DNA of 64,000 nt from Desulfocurvus vexinensis DSM 17965 (GTDB lineage Bacteria; Desulfobacterota; Desulfovibrionia; Desulfovibrionales; Desulfovibrionaceae). Both the position numbers and the translations under genes were made by a program. The notes below the pieces were generated by a model, which was not told the DNA's origin, did not search any database, and saw only the letters and a program-made list of their open reading frames with translations. Numbering within the stretch: position 1 is the first letter of the stretch; each line of letters starts with the position of its first letter. Positions 30,409-39,302 of this stretch are shown in pieces. The stretch covers positions 124,001 through 188,000 of the forward strand of contig NZ_JAEX01000002.1 in assembly GCF_000519125.1 (NCBI RefSeq), given 5' to 3'.

Positions 30409-31809
30409 ATGACCCGCGAGCCGCACCGGGAGTGGCACGCGCGGGAAAGGACGGTGCCCATCGTGATTCCGTACCGCAGGGTTTTTCGCCACCTGCCGCA
30501 GCCAGCCCTGGTGCTGACTCCGGGCGACAGGCTGGCCGATGCCAACGATGCGGCCCTGACGCTGTTCGGCGGGCGCAGCCCTTCGCGCCGCGAGCGCCTG
30601 GACCAGGTGAGCGCTGCCCTGGGGCCCTGGCTGTGCGCCGATGTGGACGCCTTCTGCCGCTCCTGCGACGAGGCCAGGACCTACGAGAAAGAGCACCAGG
30701 GCTTCGGCCAGAGCCCGCGCTACTACCGCGTGCGCCTGGCGCGGCTGGAAAGCTCCGACGCGCGCCTGGGCGTCATCGTCATCCTCACCGACATCACCGA
30801 GCGCCGCCGGACCCTGGAAGAGATCGCCCGCCTGGCGGTCATCGTCGACTCCTCCGACGACGCCATCGTCAGCATCGCCCTGGACGGGCGCATTCTCTCG
30901 GCCAACCGCGCCGCCGGGCGCAACTACGGCTACGATCCCGAGGCTCTGCGCGGCATGTCCATTTTCGCCCTGGTGCCCGACGGGCTCGAAGGCGAAATGC
31001 ACTTCATCTTCGATGAGATCGCCGCCGGGCGCCCGGTGTCGCGCTACGAGACCCTGCGCCGCCACAGCTCGGGAACGGTGTTTCCCGTTTCGGTGACCTA
31101 TTCGCCCATCTTCCGCGACGGCAGGGTCCGGGCCATCTCGGCCATCTCGCGCGACATCACTTCGCGCAAGCGGGTCGAGGGCGAGCTGCAACGCACCAAC
31201 GAGAACCTGAACCAGCTCATCGAGGAGACGGTCAAGGCCCTGTCGGCCACGCTGGAAAAGCGCGACCTGTACACCTCGGGCCACCAGCAGATGGTCTCGC
31301 GGCTGTCCTGCCTGCTGGCCGGGCGCATGGGCATGAACGCGGCCCAGGTGGAGACGGTGCGCATCGCCGGGCTCTTGCACGACATGGGCAAGGTCTGCGT
31401 GCCCATGGCCATCCTCTCCAAGCCCGCGCGCCTGTCGCCCGGCGAGCTGGCCCTCATGCGCCAGCATCCCGAGACGGGCTTCGAGATCCTGCGCAACATT
31501 CCCTTTCCCTGGCCCGTGGGCCTGGCCGTGCTGGAGCACCACGAGCGCATGGACGGCACCGGCTACCCCCGGGGCCTGTCGGGGGAGGACATCCTGCCCG
31601 AGGCGCAGGTGCTGGCCGTGGCCGATGTGCTCGAAGCCATGTCGTCGCACCGGCCCTACAGGCCCGCCCTGGGGCTGGCCTGCGCCATGGAGGAGATCGG
31701 CCACCAGGCCGGCGCGACCCTGGACCGCGAGGTCTGCCGCGCGGCCCGGGCGCTTGTGGATGAACACCGTGTTTCTGAAATCCGAGGGGAGTTGACGCTA
31801 TGTCCGTGA
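30409..31809 (+). CDS. PAS-HD-GYP protein (probable cyclic-di-GMP phosphodiesterase)
   Basis: The 466-residue protein has two PAS-like regions (about 30-130 and 140-260) and a C-terminal HD-GYP domain. That domain has the HD pair in [11 protein letters not shown] and the GYP region [17 protein letters not shown], so the metal ligands appear complete. It would hydrolyse cyclic di-GMP in response to a signal sensed by PAS. The start is uncertain: the ATG at 30,409 has no strong ribosome site. Its end overlaps the following chemoreceptor gene by 10 bases, implying a joint role in motility or attachment. Confidence 0.88.
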   Translation: MTREPHREWHARERTVPIVIPYRRVFRHLPQPALVLTPGDRLADANDAALTLFGGRSPSRRERLDQVSAALGPWLCADVDAFCRSCDEARTYEKEHQGFGQSPRYYRVRLARLESSDARLGVIVILTDITERRRTLEEIARLAVIVDSSDDAIVSIALDGRILSANRAAGRNYGYDPEALRGMSIFALVPDGLEGEMHFIFDEIAAGRPVSRYETLRRHSSGTVFPVSVTYSPIFRDGRVRAISAISRDITSRKRVEGELQRTNENLNQLIEETVKALSATLEKRDLYTSGHQQMVSRLSCLLAGRMGMNAAQVETVRIAGLLHDMGKVCVPMAILSKPARLSPGELALMRQHPETGFEILRNIPFPWPVGLAVLEHHERMDGTGYPRGLSGEDILPEAQVLAVADVLEAMSSHRPYRPALGLACAMEEIGHQAGATLDREVCRAARALVDEHRVSEIRGELTLCP

Positions 31810-33785
31810 AGGCAAGACTGATCCTGGTGCTTGTCGTGTCGCTGGTGGGGCTGGCCGTGGTTTTTGGCGTGAACAAGGCGGGCGACGTGCTGGTGGCCCG
31901 CAGCTTCGCCCTGCGCGACCTGGCCGAAGGCGCCTTCGTGGATGTGCTCCAGGCCCGGCGCCACGAGAAGAACTTCCTGATCCGCAGTGACGAGACCTAC
32001 GCCGCCAAAGTGGGCGAGCACACCGCCCTGGTTCACGCCGCCCTGGAGCGCATCGGGGCGCTGGACGCGGACAAGGCCGCGGATTGCGCCGCCGCGCGCC
32101 GCCTGGTGGACGCCTTCGCGGGCACCTTCGCCCGCGCGGTGGACACGGCGCGGGCCATCGGCCTGAACGAGGAGCTCGGCGTACGCCGCGAGTTCATCGC
32201 CGCCGGGCGCGCCCTGGAGGCGGGCATCGACGAGGTGGGCGACCGCGAGGCCCTGGTGGCCCTGCTGCAACTGCGCCGCCAGGAGAAGAACTTCCAGCTG
32301 CGCGGCGACGACAAGTACCTGGAGCGCGCGGCTACGGCCCGCAAGGGGCTGGAGGCCCGGCTGGACGGCCTGGGCCTGGAGGCCGGGGCGCACGCGCGGC
32401 TCATGGGCGTTTTGCACGGCTACGACAGGGCCTTCGCCGACTACGTGCGCCTGTACCGCCAGATGGGCACCATGGACCAGGCCCTGGCCACCGACGGGCG
32501 GGCCCTGGAGCCGGCCATCACCAGCCTGCGCGACCACTACGCCGCCGGGGCGCTGCGCGTCTCCGGGCTGGTGGAGCACGCCATCCTGGGAGTCGAAGTG
32601 TTCCTGGTGCTGCTGCTCGGGCTGTTCCTCTACCGCACGGCCAGGGGCATCAACGGGCCCCTGGCGGAGCTGACGGCCTACTCGCGGGCCGTGGCCTCGG
32701 GCGACCTGGAGGCCCGGCCCGGCACGGGCATGCCCCCCGAATTCGCCGTCCTGTCGGCGGACATCACCTCCATGGTCGCCGAGCTGCGTACGCGCCTGGA
32801 GGAGGTCCGCCGCAGGCAGGACGAGGCTGCTGCCCAGGCCGAGGCCGCCCGCGAGGCCATGCGCGAGGCCCAGCGCCAGGAGGAGCGGGCCAAGGGCCTG
32901 TGGGAGCGCATGCGCGAGTCGGCCCGCAGCGTGGACGAGTTCTCCGGGCGGGTGGGCGACGCCGTGGCCGAGCTGTCGGCCATGATCGCCCAGGTGCGGC
33001 GCGGCGCCGAGACCCAGAGCACGCGCATGTCCGAAACGGCCACGGCCATGGACCAGATGAACCTGGCGGTGGTGGAGGTGGCGCAGAGCGCGGGCGCGGC
33101 CTCGCAGAACGCCCGCGACGCCAAGGACAAGGCCACCGCCGGGGCGGCCATGGTGGACCGGGCCGTGGCGGCCATCACCGAGGTGGACGGCCACGCCACG
33201 GGCATGCGCGAAGGCATGCAGGCCCTGGGGCGGCAGGTGGAAGACATCGGCCGGATCATGGACGTGATCAGCGAGATCGCCGACCAGACGAACCTGCTCG
33301 CGCTCAACGCGGCCATCGAGGCGGCGCGCGCGGGCGACGCCGGGCGCGGGTTCGCCGTTGTGGCCGACGAGGTGCGCAAGCTGGCCGAGAAGACCATGGC
33401 CGCCACCCAGGAGGTGGACCGCAGCGTGCTGTCCATCCGCGAGGCCACGGAGCGCAACATCGAGACCATGCACGCCGCCCTGCGCGCCGTGGAGCAGAGC
33501 GCGCGGCTGGCCACGGAGTCGGGCCGCGCCCAGGAGGAGATCGTGCGCCTGGTGGAGCTGAACACCGTGCAGGCCGAGGGCATCGCCTCGGCCAGCGAGC
33601 AGCAGTCGGCCTCATCGGAGCAGATCAACCGCGCTGTGGACGAGGTCAACCGCATCGCCGGGGAGTCCATGGAGGGCATGAACCGCTCCTACGAGGCCGT
33701 GGCCGCTCTGCACGAGCTGGCCGGGGATCTGAAGCGCATGGTCGGCGCCATGCTGGAAACCGGCGGCGCGCCCGACCCGGCCTGA
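31800..33785 (+). CDS. Methyl-accepting chemotaxis protein with HBM-type sensor domain
   Basis: The 661-residue protein has membrane segments at about 5-25 and 265-285. The sensor contains the duplicated module signature [18 protein letters not shown] and [19 protein letters not shown], typical of helical bimodular (HBM) sensors that often detect organic acids. It is followed by HAMP, a coiled coil (about 335-375) and a complete MCP domain with [19 protein letters not shown]. It overlaps the HD-GYP gene, so the two are co-expressed. Confidence 0.93.
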   Translation: MSVKARLILVLVVSLVGLAVVFGVNKAGDVLVARSFALRDLAEGAFVDVLQARRHEKNFLIRSDETYAAKVGEHTALVHAALERIGALDADKAADCAAARRLVDAFAGTFARAVDTARAIGLNEELGVRREFIAAGRALEAGIDEVGDREALVALLQLRRQEKNFQLRGDDKYLERAATARKGLEARLDGLGLEAGAHARLMGVLHGYDRAFADYVRLYRQMGTMDQALATDGRALEPAITSLRDHYAAGALRVSGLVEHAILGVEVFLVLLLGLFLYRTARGINGPLAELTAYSRAVASGDLEARPGTGMPPEFAVLSADITSMVAELRTRLEEVRRRQDEAAAQAEAAREAMREAQRQEERAKGLWERMRESARSVDEFSGRVGDAVAELSAMIAQVRRGAETQSTRMSETATAMDQMNLAVVEVAQSAGAASQNARDAKDKATAGAAMVDRAVAAITEVDGHATGMREGMQALGRQVEDIGRIMDVISEIADQTNLLALNAAIEAARAGDAGRGFAVVADEVRKLAEKTMAATQEVDRSVLSIREATERNIETMHAALRAVEQSARLATESGRAQEEIVRLVELNTVQAEGIASASEQQSASSEQINRAVDEVNRIAGESMEGMNRSYEAVAALHELAGDLKRMVGAMLETGGAPDPA

Positions 33786-33809
33786 GCCGCCCCCGCCCGG
33801 CCACGCAAA

Positions 33810-33842
33810 GGCGCCGCCGTCCCTGCTGGGGGCGGCGGCGCC
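33810..33842. terminator. Stem-loop terminator between convergent genes
   Basis: GGCGCCGCC and GGCGGCGCC pair in a 9-base stem in the 79-base gap between the chemoreceptor and the oppositely oriented zinc-ribbon gene. The T-run is short (GTCGTTTCG), so efficiency is uncertain. Confidence 0.6.
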
Positions 33843-33864
33843 GTCGTTTCGCGCCCGGGCGCGG

Positions 33865-34272
33865 TCAGTTGCCCTGGGCCTGCTGGTCCTCGAACATGGC
33901 CCGCAGCCGGAGCTGGATGCGCACGATGCGCCGCAGCATCTCGCTCATGCCGAACAGGGTCACGGAGATGAACACGCTGGCCACCAGCACGCCGAAGCCC
34001 GCCACCAGCAGCAGCATGTTGTGGTCCACGTCGGGCGAGTCGGTCTGCCACAAAAGGGCCAGGCAGCCCGCCGTGCCCAGCATCCACGTCAGGTGGGCCA
34101 TGACCCGCAGGATGGACTCGACGGGCAGCCGGGCCACGGGGTTGACCACGGTGTAGCCCGAGAACCGCGTGCCCTTGCACTTGGGGCAGCGCTCGAACTC
34201 GTTGGGGAAGACCTCGCCGCACTTCTCGCAGTGCAGCATCTTGCGGATGATCACGTCGCCTTGCACCTTCAT
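33865..34272 (-). CDS. Zinc-ribbon membrane protein associated with the TRAP permease
   Basis: The 135-residue protein has an N-terminal four-Cys zinc ribbon (LHCEKCGEVFPNEFERCPKC) and two membrane segments (about 60-80 and 87-108). Its C-terminus is an amphipathic helix. The ATG at 34,272 overlaps the permease stop by 4 bases (ATGA), so the two are co-translated. It has no described role in TRAP transport; it could sense metal or redox state, or assist assembly. Confidence 0.8.
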   Translation of the reverse strand: MKVQGDVIIRKMLHCEKCGEVFPNEFERCPKCKGTRFSGYTVVNPVARLPVESILRVMAHLTWMLGTAGCLALLWQTDSPDVDHNMLLLVAGFGVLVASVFISVTLFGMSEMLRRIVRIQLRLRAMFEDQQAQGN

Positions 34273-36464
34273 GACTTGTTCTCCCCGGCCAGCGGGTTGA
34301 TGGTCGCGAGTCTGGTGCCGATGCGGGCCTCGTCCGCCGCCTGCCTGGGCTTTTGCAGCAGCCACAGGCCGCCCAGCAGGGCCGTGCCCAGCAGGTAGAA
34401 CCAGTAGGGGTGGAAGGGGCTGGTCCAGTCGTAGTCCACCGCCGTGGCGCTGAACAGGCTCACCACGTGTCCGGCGATGTTGCCCAGGGCGGGCAGCACG
34501 TTCATGGGCTGCATGAGGATGAAGGTTACGGCCAGCAGCATGGGGATTTCCCAGGCCTTGTTGCGGGCGATGAACCAGCCCTGGGTGGCCGAGGCGAAGG
34601 CGAAGTTGCCCAGGCAGGCCATGGCGAAGATGAGCAGTCCCTGCGGCCAGCTGTATATCTCGTGCAGGATCAACTCGGTGTTGAAGATGAACATGAACGG
34701 CAGGATGGCCGTGCGGATGTCGTACATGAAGGCTTGCAGCCCCGTGGGGATGGGCGGGCCCTCGGCGATGGCCGCCGCCGCGTAGGCCGCCAGGCCCACA
34801 GGCGGGGTGTCGTCGGCCAGGATGCCGAAGTAGAAGCAGAACAGGTGTGCGGCCATGAGCGGCACGAAGAAGTCCTGCAGGCTGGCCACGGCCACGATGG
34901 CCGGGGCCGTCAGGGAGGCCATGACGATATAGGTCGCCGTGGTGGGCAGCCCCATGCCGATGAGCAGGCTGGCCATGGCCGTGATGGTCAAAAGCAGGAA
35001 GACGCTGTCGCCAGCGAGCACGGCGATGACCTCGGTGATCAGCCCGCCCAGGCCCATGGCCACGATGCCGACGATGATGCCCGCCGAGGCGGTGGCCATG
35101 GCCACGCCGGCCATGTTGCGCGCGCCGTCGGCCAGGCCCCGGAAGATTTCGCGCACCCCGAGCATGAAGGCCGGGCGCAGGGGCTGGCCCGCGCGCCAGG
35201 CGCGGATGGGGTGCTGCGCGAGCATGATGACCGCCAGCACGCAGATGGCGCGGAAGGCCGCCAGCTCCGGGCTGTGGCGGACCACGATCAGCTCGTAGAG
35301 CAGCATGGCCAGGGGCAGGATGTAGTGCAGCCCCGAGAGCAGGGTGGCGAAGAACGGCGGCAGCTCGCGGCGTGGGATGCCCTGGAGCCCGAGCTTGCAG
35401 GCCTCGACGTGCGAGATCCACAGGAGCGCCGCGTAGGACGCAAAGGCCGGGATGGCGGCGGCCTTGACCACCTCAATGTAGGATACGCTCAAGTATTCGG
35501 CGATGATGAACGCTGCGGCGCCCATGATGGGCGGGGCAATCTGGCCGTCGGTGGAGGCGGCGACCTCGATGGCCGCGGCCTTGGTGGGCGGGTAGCCGAC
35601 TTTTTTCATCAGCGGGATGGTGAAGGTGCCGGTGGTGACCACGTTGGCGATGGACGAGCCGGAGACCATGCCCGTCAGCCCCGAGCCGAGGATGGCGGCC
35701 TTGGCCGGGCCGCCCTTGAAGCTGCCCAAGAGGCACAGGGCCACGCGGATGAAGAACTGCCCGGCCCCGGCTTTTTCCAGCATGGTGCCGAAGAGCACGA
35801 ACAGGAAGACGATGGTCGCCGACACGTCCAGGGGGATGCCGTAGATGCCTTCGGTGTCCATGGAAATCTGGCCGATGAAGCGGTTCAGCGACACGGCCTT
35901 TTGCAGCATCACGTCGGGGATGAAGGACATCTGCGAGCAGAAGGAATAGACGATGAAGGCCATGGCGATGACCGGCAGGGCCGGGCCGATGACCCGCCGC
36001 GTGGCTTCCAGCAGCAGCACCACGAGCATGACACCGAAGATGATGTCGCGCGTGGTGGGGTTGCCGATGCGCGTGGTGATGCCCTCGTAGTCGAGGATGA
36101 TGTACAGCGACGCGGCCACGGCCAGAAAGGCCAGGATGTAGTCCAGGATGGTCACGCGGTGCATGGCCAGGAAGAAGCGCAGGTCCGGCCTCCAGTTGTG
36201 GGAGAACTTGAAGGTCGGGATGTTGGTATAGATGAGGAAAATGGCGAAGGCCAGGTGCGCCGCGCGGATGAAGACCGTGTCCACGATGAGCCAGCTGGCC
36301 ACGGAGAGCTGGAACAGCGACCAGCTGATGGCCACGATCATGGTCAGGTTCCTGGTCACCCCCGCGAAGTCGCCCTGCAGGCCGTGTTCGGCCTCGGCCA
36401 GCTTCTGCGCGTATTCCACGCCCTTGACGTTGTTCTCTTCGTCCCTGGTTCTGTCTGGTGCCAT
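34269..36464 (-). CDS. TRAP transporter fused permease (DctQM fusion, TAXI type)
   Basis: The 731-residue protein has about 16 or more hydrophobic segments: a small DctQ-like N-terminal part (about 40-200) fused to a DctM-like domain (about 200-710). DctM-type stretches include GSGLTGMVSGSSIANVVTTG and ASTDGQIAPPIMGAAAF, with further gate-like repeats such as LLIGMGLPTTATYIVMASL. It imports a substrate with the TAXI binding protein encoded upstream, driven by an ion gradient. The substrate is unknown. Confidence 0.94.
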   Translation of the reverse strand: MAPDRTRDEENNVKGVEYAQKLAEAEHGLQGDFAGVTRNLTMIVAISWSLFQLSVASWLIVDTVFIRAAHLAFAIFLIYTNIPTFKFSHNWRPDLRFFLAMHRVTILDYILAFLAVAASLYIILDYEGITTRIGNPTTRDIIFGVMLVVLLLEATRRVIGPALPVIAMAFIVYSFCSQMSFIPDVMLQKAVSLNRFIGQISMDTEGIYGIPLDVSATIVFLFVLFGTMLEKAGAGQFFIRVALCLLGSFKGGPAKAAILGSGLTGMVSGSSIANVVTTGTFTIPLMKKVGYPPTKAAAIEVAASTDGQIAPPIMGAAAFIIAEYLSVSYIEVVKAAAIPAFASYAALLWISHVEACKLGLQGIPRRELPPFFATLLSGLHYILPLAMLLYELIVVRHSPELAAFRAICVLAVIMLAQHPIRAWRAGQPLRPAFMLGVREIFRGLADGARNMAGVAMATASAGIIVGIVAMGLGGLITEVIAVLAGDSVFLLLTITAMASLLIGMGLPTTATYIVMASLTAPAIVAVASLQDFFVPLMAAHLFCFYFGILADDTPPVGLAAYAAAAIAEGPPIPTGLQAFMYDIRTAILPFMFIFNTELILHEIYSWPQGLLIFAMACLGNFAFASATQGWFIARNKAWEIPMLLAVTFILMQPMNVLPALGNIAGHVVSLFSATAVDYDWTSPFHPYWFYLLGTALLGGLWLLQKPRQAADEARIGTRLATINPLAGENKS

Positions 36465-36568
36465 CTGCGAAGTCCCGGATAAGGCTGAAATTCATGGCGC
36501 CCCGGAGGGGGCATCGTGGACGGTTCCCGCCGCCAGCGGCGCGGGGCCTGTGGGGCCGGAGGGCAGAA

Positions 36569-36600
36569 CGTGGCCGGACGCCGCTGGGCGCCCGGCCACG
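36569..36600 (-). terminator. Stem-loop between the TRAP binding protein and permease genes
   Basis: CGTGGCCGG and CCGGCCACG pair over a 14-base loop, directly after the binding-protein stop codon. There is no T-run. This is the usual place for an mRNA-stabilising or partial-termination hairpin that keeps binding protein in excess over permease. Confidence 0.55.
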
Positions 36601-36607
36601 GGATGGG

Positions 36608-37591
36608 CTACTTCAGCAGCCCGGCTTCCTTGAAGTACTTCTCGGCGCCCGGATGCAGGGGGGCGGTGAGGCCTTGGAGCATGCCTTCCTTGGTCAGGGA
36701 GGCGAAGGCGGGGTGCAGGGCCTTGAACTCCTCGAGGTTCTCGAAGACTTCCTTGGTCACCGCGTAGACCACGTCGTCGGGCACGTCGGCGCTGGTCACG
36801 AAGGTCGCCAGCACGCCGAAGGTGGGCACGTCCTCGGTGTTCACCGCGGACTCGTAGTTGCTCATGGGCACGAAGGCCTTGGCGTAGTAGGGCTTTTCCT
36901 TGATGAGCGCGTCCACGCCCGGGCCGGTGATGGACACAAAGCGCACCTTGCGGGTACCGGCGGTGGCTTCCTTCATGGCGCCGTTGGGGTGGCCGACGGT
37001 GTAGAAGAAGGCGTCGATGCGGCCATCCTGGAGCAGGCCCGGGGCCTCGGCGGCCTTGACCTGCTCGGCCTTGATGTCGGAGTCGTGCTTCAGGCCGGCG
37101 GCGGTGAGCGCGTCGATGGAGTTCTGGAGCTGGCCGGAGCCGGGGTTGCCGATGTTGACGGTCTTGCCCTTGAGGTCGGTGATGTCCTTGACGCCGGAAT
37201 CCTCGGCGGCGAGCAGGGTCACGGTCTCGGGGTGCAGGGAGAACACGGAGCGCAGCTTGTCCTGCGGCTTGCCTTCCCACTCGGCCAAGCCGTGGATGGC
37301 CTGGTACTGCCGGTCGGACTGGACCACGCCGAACTCCAGGTCGCCAGCCATGACGGCGTTGACGTTGAACACGGAGCCGCCGGTGGCCTCGACGGTGGCG
37401 CGGATGCCGTAGACGTCGCGTTTTTCGTTGACCATGCGGGCGATGGCGCCGCCGGTGGGGTAGTACACGCCGGTGATGCCGCCGGTGCCGATGGTTGCGA
37501 AGACGTTCTTGGCCTGGGCCGGGGCGCTGGCGAGGCCGCCGAGCAGCACGCCAAGGCACAGGGCCGCGATGAGGTAGGTGACTTTCCGCAT
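36608..37591 (-). CDS. TAXI family TRAP transporter solute-binding protein
   Basis: The 327-residue periplasmic protein has a clear signal peptide (LIAALCLGVLLGGLASAPAQAK). The TAXI signature IGTGGITGVYYPTGGAIARM occurs at about residue 33, followed by family segments such as ADDSGV-like LLAAEDSGVKDITDLKGK. The ATG at 37,591 has AGGAGG. It delivers the substrate to the permease encoded downstream. Confidence 0.95.
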   Translation of the reverse strand: MRKVTYLIAALCLGVLLGGLASAPAQAKNVFATIGTGGITGVYYPTGGAIARMVNEKRDVYGIRATVEATGGSVFNVNAVMAGDLEFGVVQSDRQYQAIHGLAEWEGKPQDKLRSVFSLHPETVTLLAAEDSGVKDITDLKGKTVNIGNPGSGQLQNSIDALTAAGLKHDSDIKAEQVKAAEAPGLLQDGRIDAFFYTVGHPNGAMKEATAGTRKVRFVSITGPGVDALIKEKPYYAKAFVPMSNYESAVNTEDVPTFGVLATFVTSADVPDDVVYAVTKEVFENLEEFKALHPAFASLTKEGMLQGLTAPLHPGAEKYFKEAGLLK

Positions 37592-37905
37592 TCTTGCCTC
37601 CTGTCCGGAAAATGGTTGGCACATGGCCCGGGCATGGGCCCGGGGCCGCTCCTCTCCTCCTCCTGCCGCCCGGTGATGACGGGCGGTGTCCGCCCAAGGT
37701 GTGGCCGGTTTGCCCGGCGTGACCAAAGGAAAACGAACCGATTTGAAAGGAAAGGGGTAGCAAAATCGAAAATAAATTGCAATCCTTCGGTTCCGGAAGG
37801 GCGGTCCCCCGCCCGGCAGGCAGGCCACGCGCAACTCCCCCAGGGCGGGGTTGCGGCCCGGGCGGGGCCGGACTATACAACCCCGACAGACCCGAGGGGA
37901 GGGCC
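37592..37905. other. 314-base divergent promoter region
   Basis: This region lies between the TAXI binding protein gene and the ATP-grasp gene. An AT-rich block (about 37,730-37,785) probably holds the promoter for the TRAP operon, and TATACA near 37,874 a promoter for the ATP-grasp operon. I see no gene or strong operator. Confidence 0.5.
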
Positions 37906-39282
37906 ATGGACGACGTAGTATTTGAAAGCATCCGGCTGGAGCCGGGTTTCGAGTATTTTCTCTATGTGGGCGAGATCAAGGCCCACGGCCTGAACGACTT
38001 CGTGCGCCGGGGCCTGGAGCGGCGCTTCGACCGCCCCTTCCGGGCCATCACCGTGTGCCCCGACGTGCTGCAGACCTACCCATCCGGCAACGTGCTGGCC
38101 GTGAACCCCTGGCTGGCCCGGGGCGGGGGGCACGTGGCCGAGCGCAGGCCCATGGACGCCTTCGCCCACTACCTGTCGTGCGACCGCTACTTCCGCGCCC
38201 TGGCCGAGCGCCTGCTCGCGGCCCAGGGCCGGCTGTTCGTGTGGATGTTCGAGCCCAAGCGCGAGTTCCTGCTGCGCGACGTGCGCGGGCTGACGCTGCT
38301 GGGGCCCGACCCGGCGGTGGTCCACGCCGTGAACGACAAGACCTGGCAGTACCGCACCCTTTCGGCGGTGGTGCCCATGGCGGACTTCGAGATATGCACC
38401 GGGCGCGACCCCATGCTTGCCGCCTGTGTGCGCCTGGGTGGAGCCGGGGGCCAGGGGGCGTTCGTGTCCTGCCCGTACAGCGCGGGGGGCGTGTCGAGCA
38501 TGGTGGTGCTCGACCCGGCCCAGGCCGCTGCGCGTTTCGCGCAGGACGGCTGCTTCCTCGTCAGCCGCTATGTGCCCCATGTCTGGGACCCCACGGTGCT
38601 CGCCGTGGTGGGCAACGAGCGCGAGGTCTTCGTGGCCGGGGTGGCCGACATGACCATCGAGGACGGCAACAAGTTCCGGGGCTCGACCTTCCCCTCGCAG
38701 CTGCCGCCGGACGTGCAGCGCACCCTGCGCGAGCAGACCGCCGCCGTGGGCCGGGTGCTGGGGCGCATGGGCTTCCGGGGCATCTTCGGCTGCGACTTCA
38801 TCGTCACGCCCGATGGACGGGTCTATTTCATCGAGGTCAACCCCCGCAAGCAGGGCACGACCATGGAGTTCTGCTGCACCCTGGAGCACCTGTTGCCCGA
38901 CGGCGCGCCCAACCTGCCGGAGCTGGAGATCTGCGCCGTGCTCGACGGGCGCTTCCCCGAGGGGACGCCCGAAGGGCCGGACCATGAGCTGGCCGCGCAT
39001 CTGGGCATCCACTGGGGCACCTACAACCACAAGGTGGAGACACCCGGCGTGCGCACCGCGCGCGCCGTGTTGCAGGACATGCCCGAACGCGACCTGTTCC
39101 GCCGTGTGGCGGCGGACGGGCCGGGCGGGGCGGTGGTGCTGGAGCACGTCGGCGGCCAGGTGGCCGTCATGCCCGGCACCTTCCTGGGCCGGGTGGCCGC
39201 CGTGGCCCCCACCCGGGAGCAGATGCTCGCCGCACTGGCCGGGGGGCGCAACCAGCTTGCGGCGTCCATCATGGGCGCCTGA
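37906..39282 (+). CDS. ATP-grasp ligase-like protein
   Basis: The 458-residue protein has a central ATP-grasp domain: the ATP-binding Lys in AVNDKTWQYR (about 142-150), a Gly-rich loop (YSAGGVSSMV, 191-200) and metal ligands in CDFIVTPDGRVYFIEVNPRK (296-315; D297, E310, N312). The N-terminal about 130 residues and C-terminal about 120 are not recognised and may bind the acid substrate and partner. ATP-grasp enzymes join a carboxylate to an amine or thiol through an acyl phosphate. It is the first gene of a cluster with an aminomutase and an M20 hydrolase. Confidence 0.82.
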   Translation: MDDVVFESIRLEPGFEYFLYVGEIKAHGLNDFVRRGLERRFDRPFRAITVCPDVLQTYPSGNVLAVNPWLARGGGHVAERRPMDAFAHYLSCDRYFRALAERLLAAQGRLFVWMFEPKREFLLRDVRGLTLLGPDPAVVHAVNDKTWQYRTLSAVVPMADFEICTGRDPMLAACVRLGGAGGQGAFVSCPYSAGGVSSMVVLDPAQAAARFAQDGCFLVSRYVPHVWDPTVLAVVGNEREVFVAGVADMTIEDGNKFRGSTFPSQLPPDVQRTLREQTAAVGRVLGRMGFRGIFGCDFIVTPDGRVYFIEVNPRKQGTTMEFCCTLEHLLPDGAPNLPELEICAVLDGRFPEGTPEGPDHELAAHLGIHWGTYNHKVETPGVRTARAVLQDMPERDLFRRVAADGPGGAVVLEHVGGQVAVMPGTFLGRVAAVAPTREQMLAALAGGRNQLAASIMGA

Positions 39283-39302
39283 ACGCGAGGAGGCAGCACA
39301 TC

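Noticed and set aside
34353-36482. 709-codon plus-strand open frame opposite the TRAP permease
   Set aside because: Asp/Gly/His-rich antisense of a hydrophobic membrane protein; not a credible protein.
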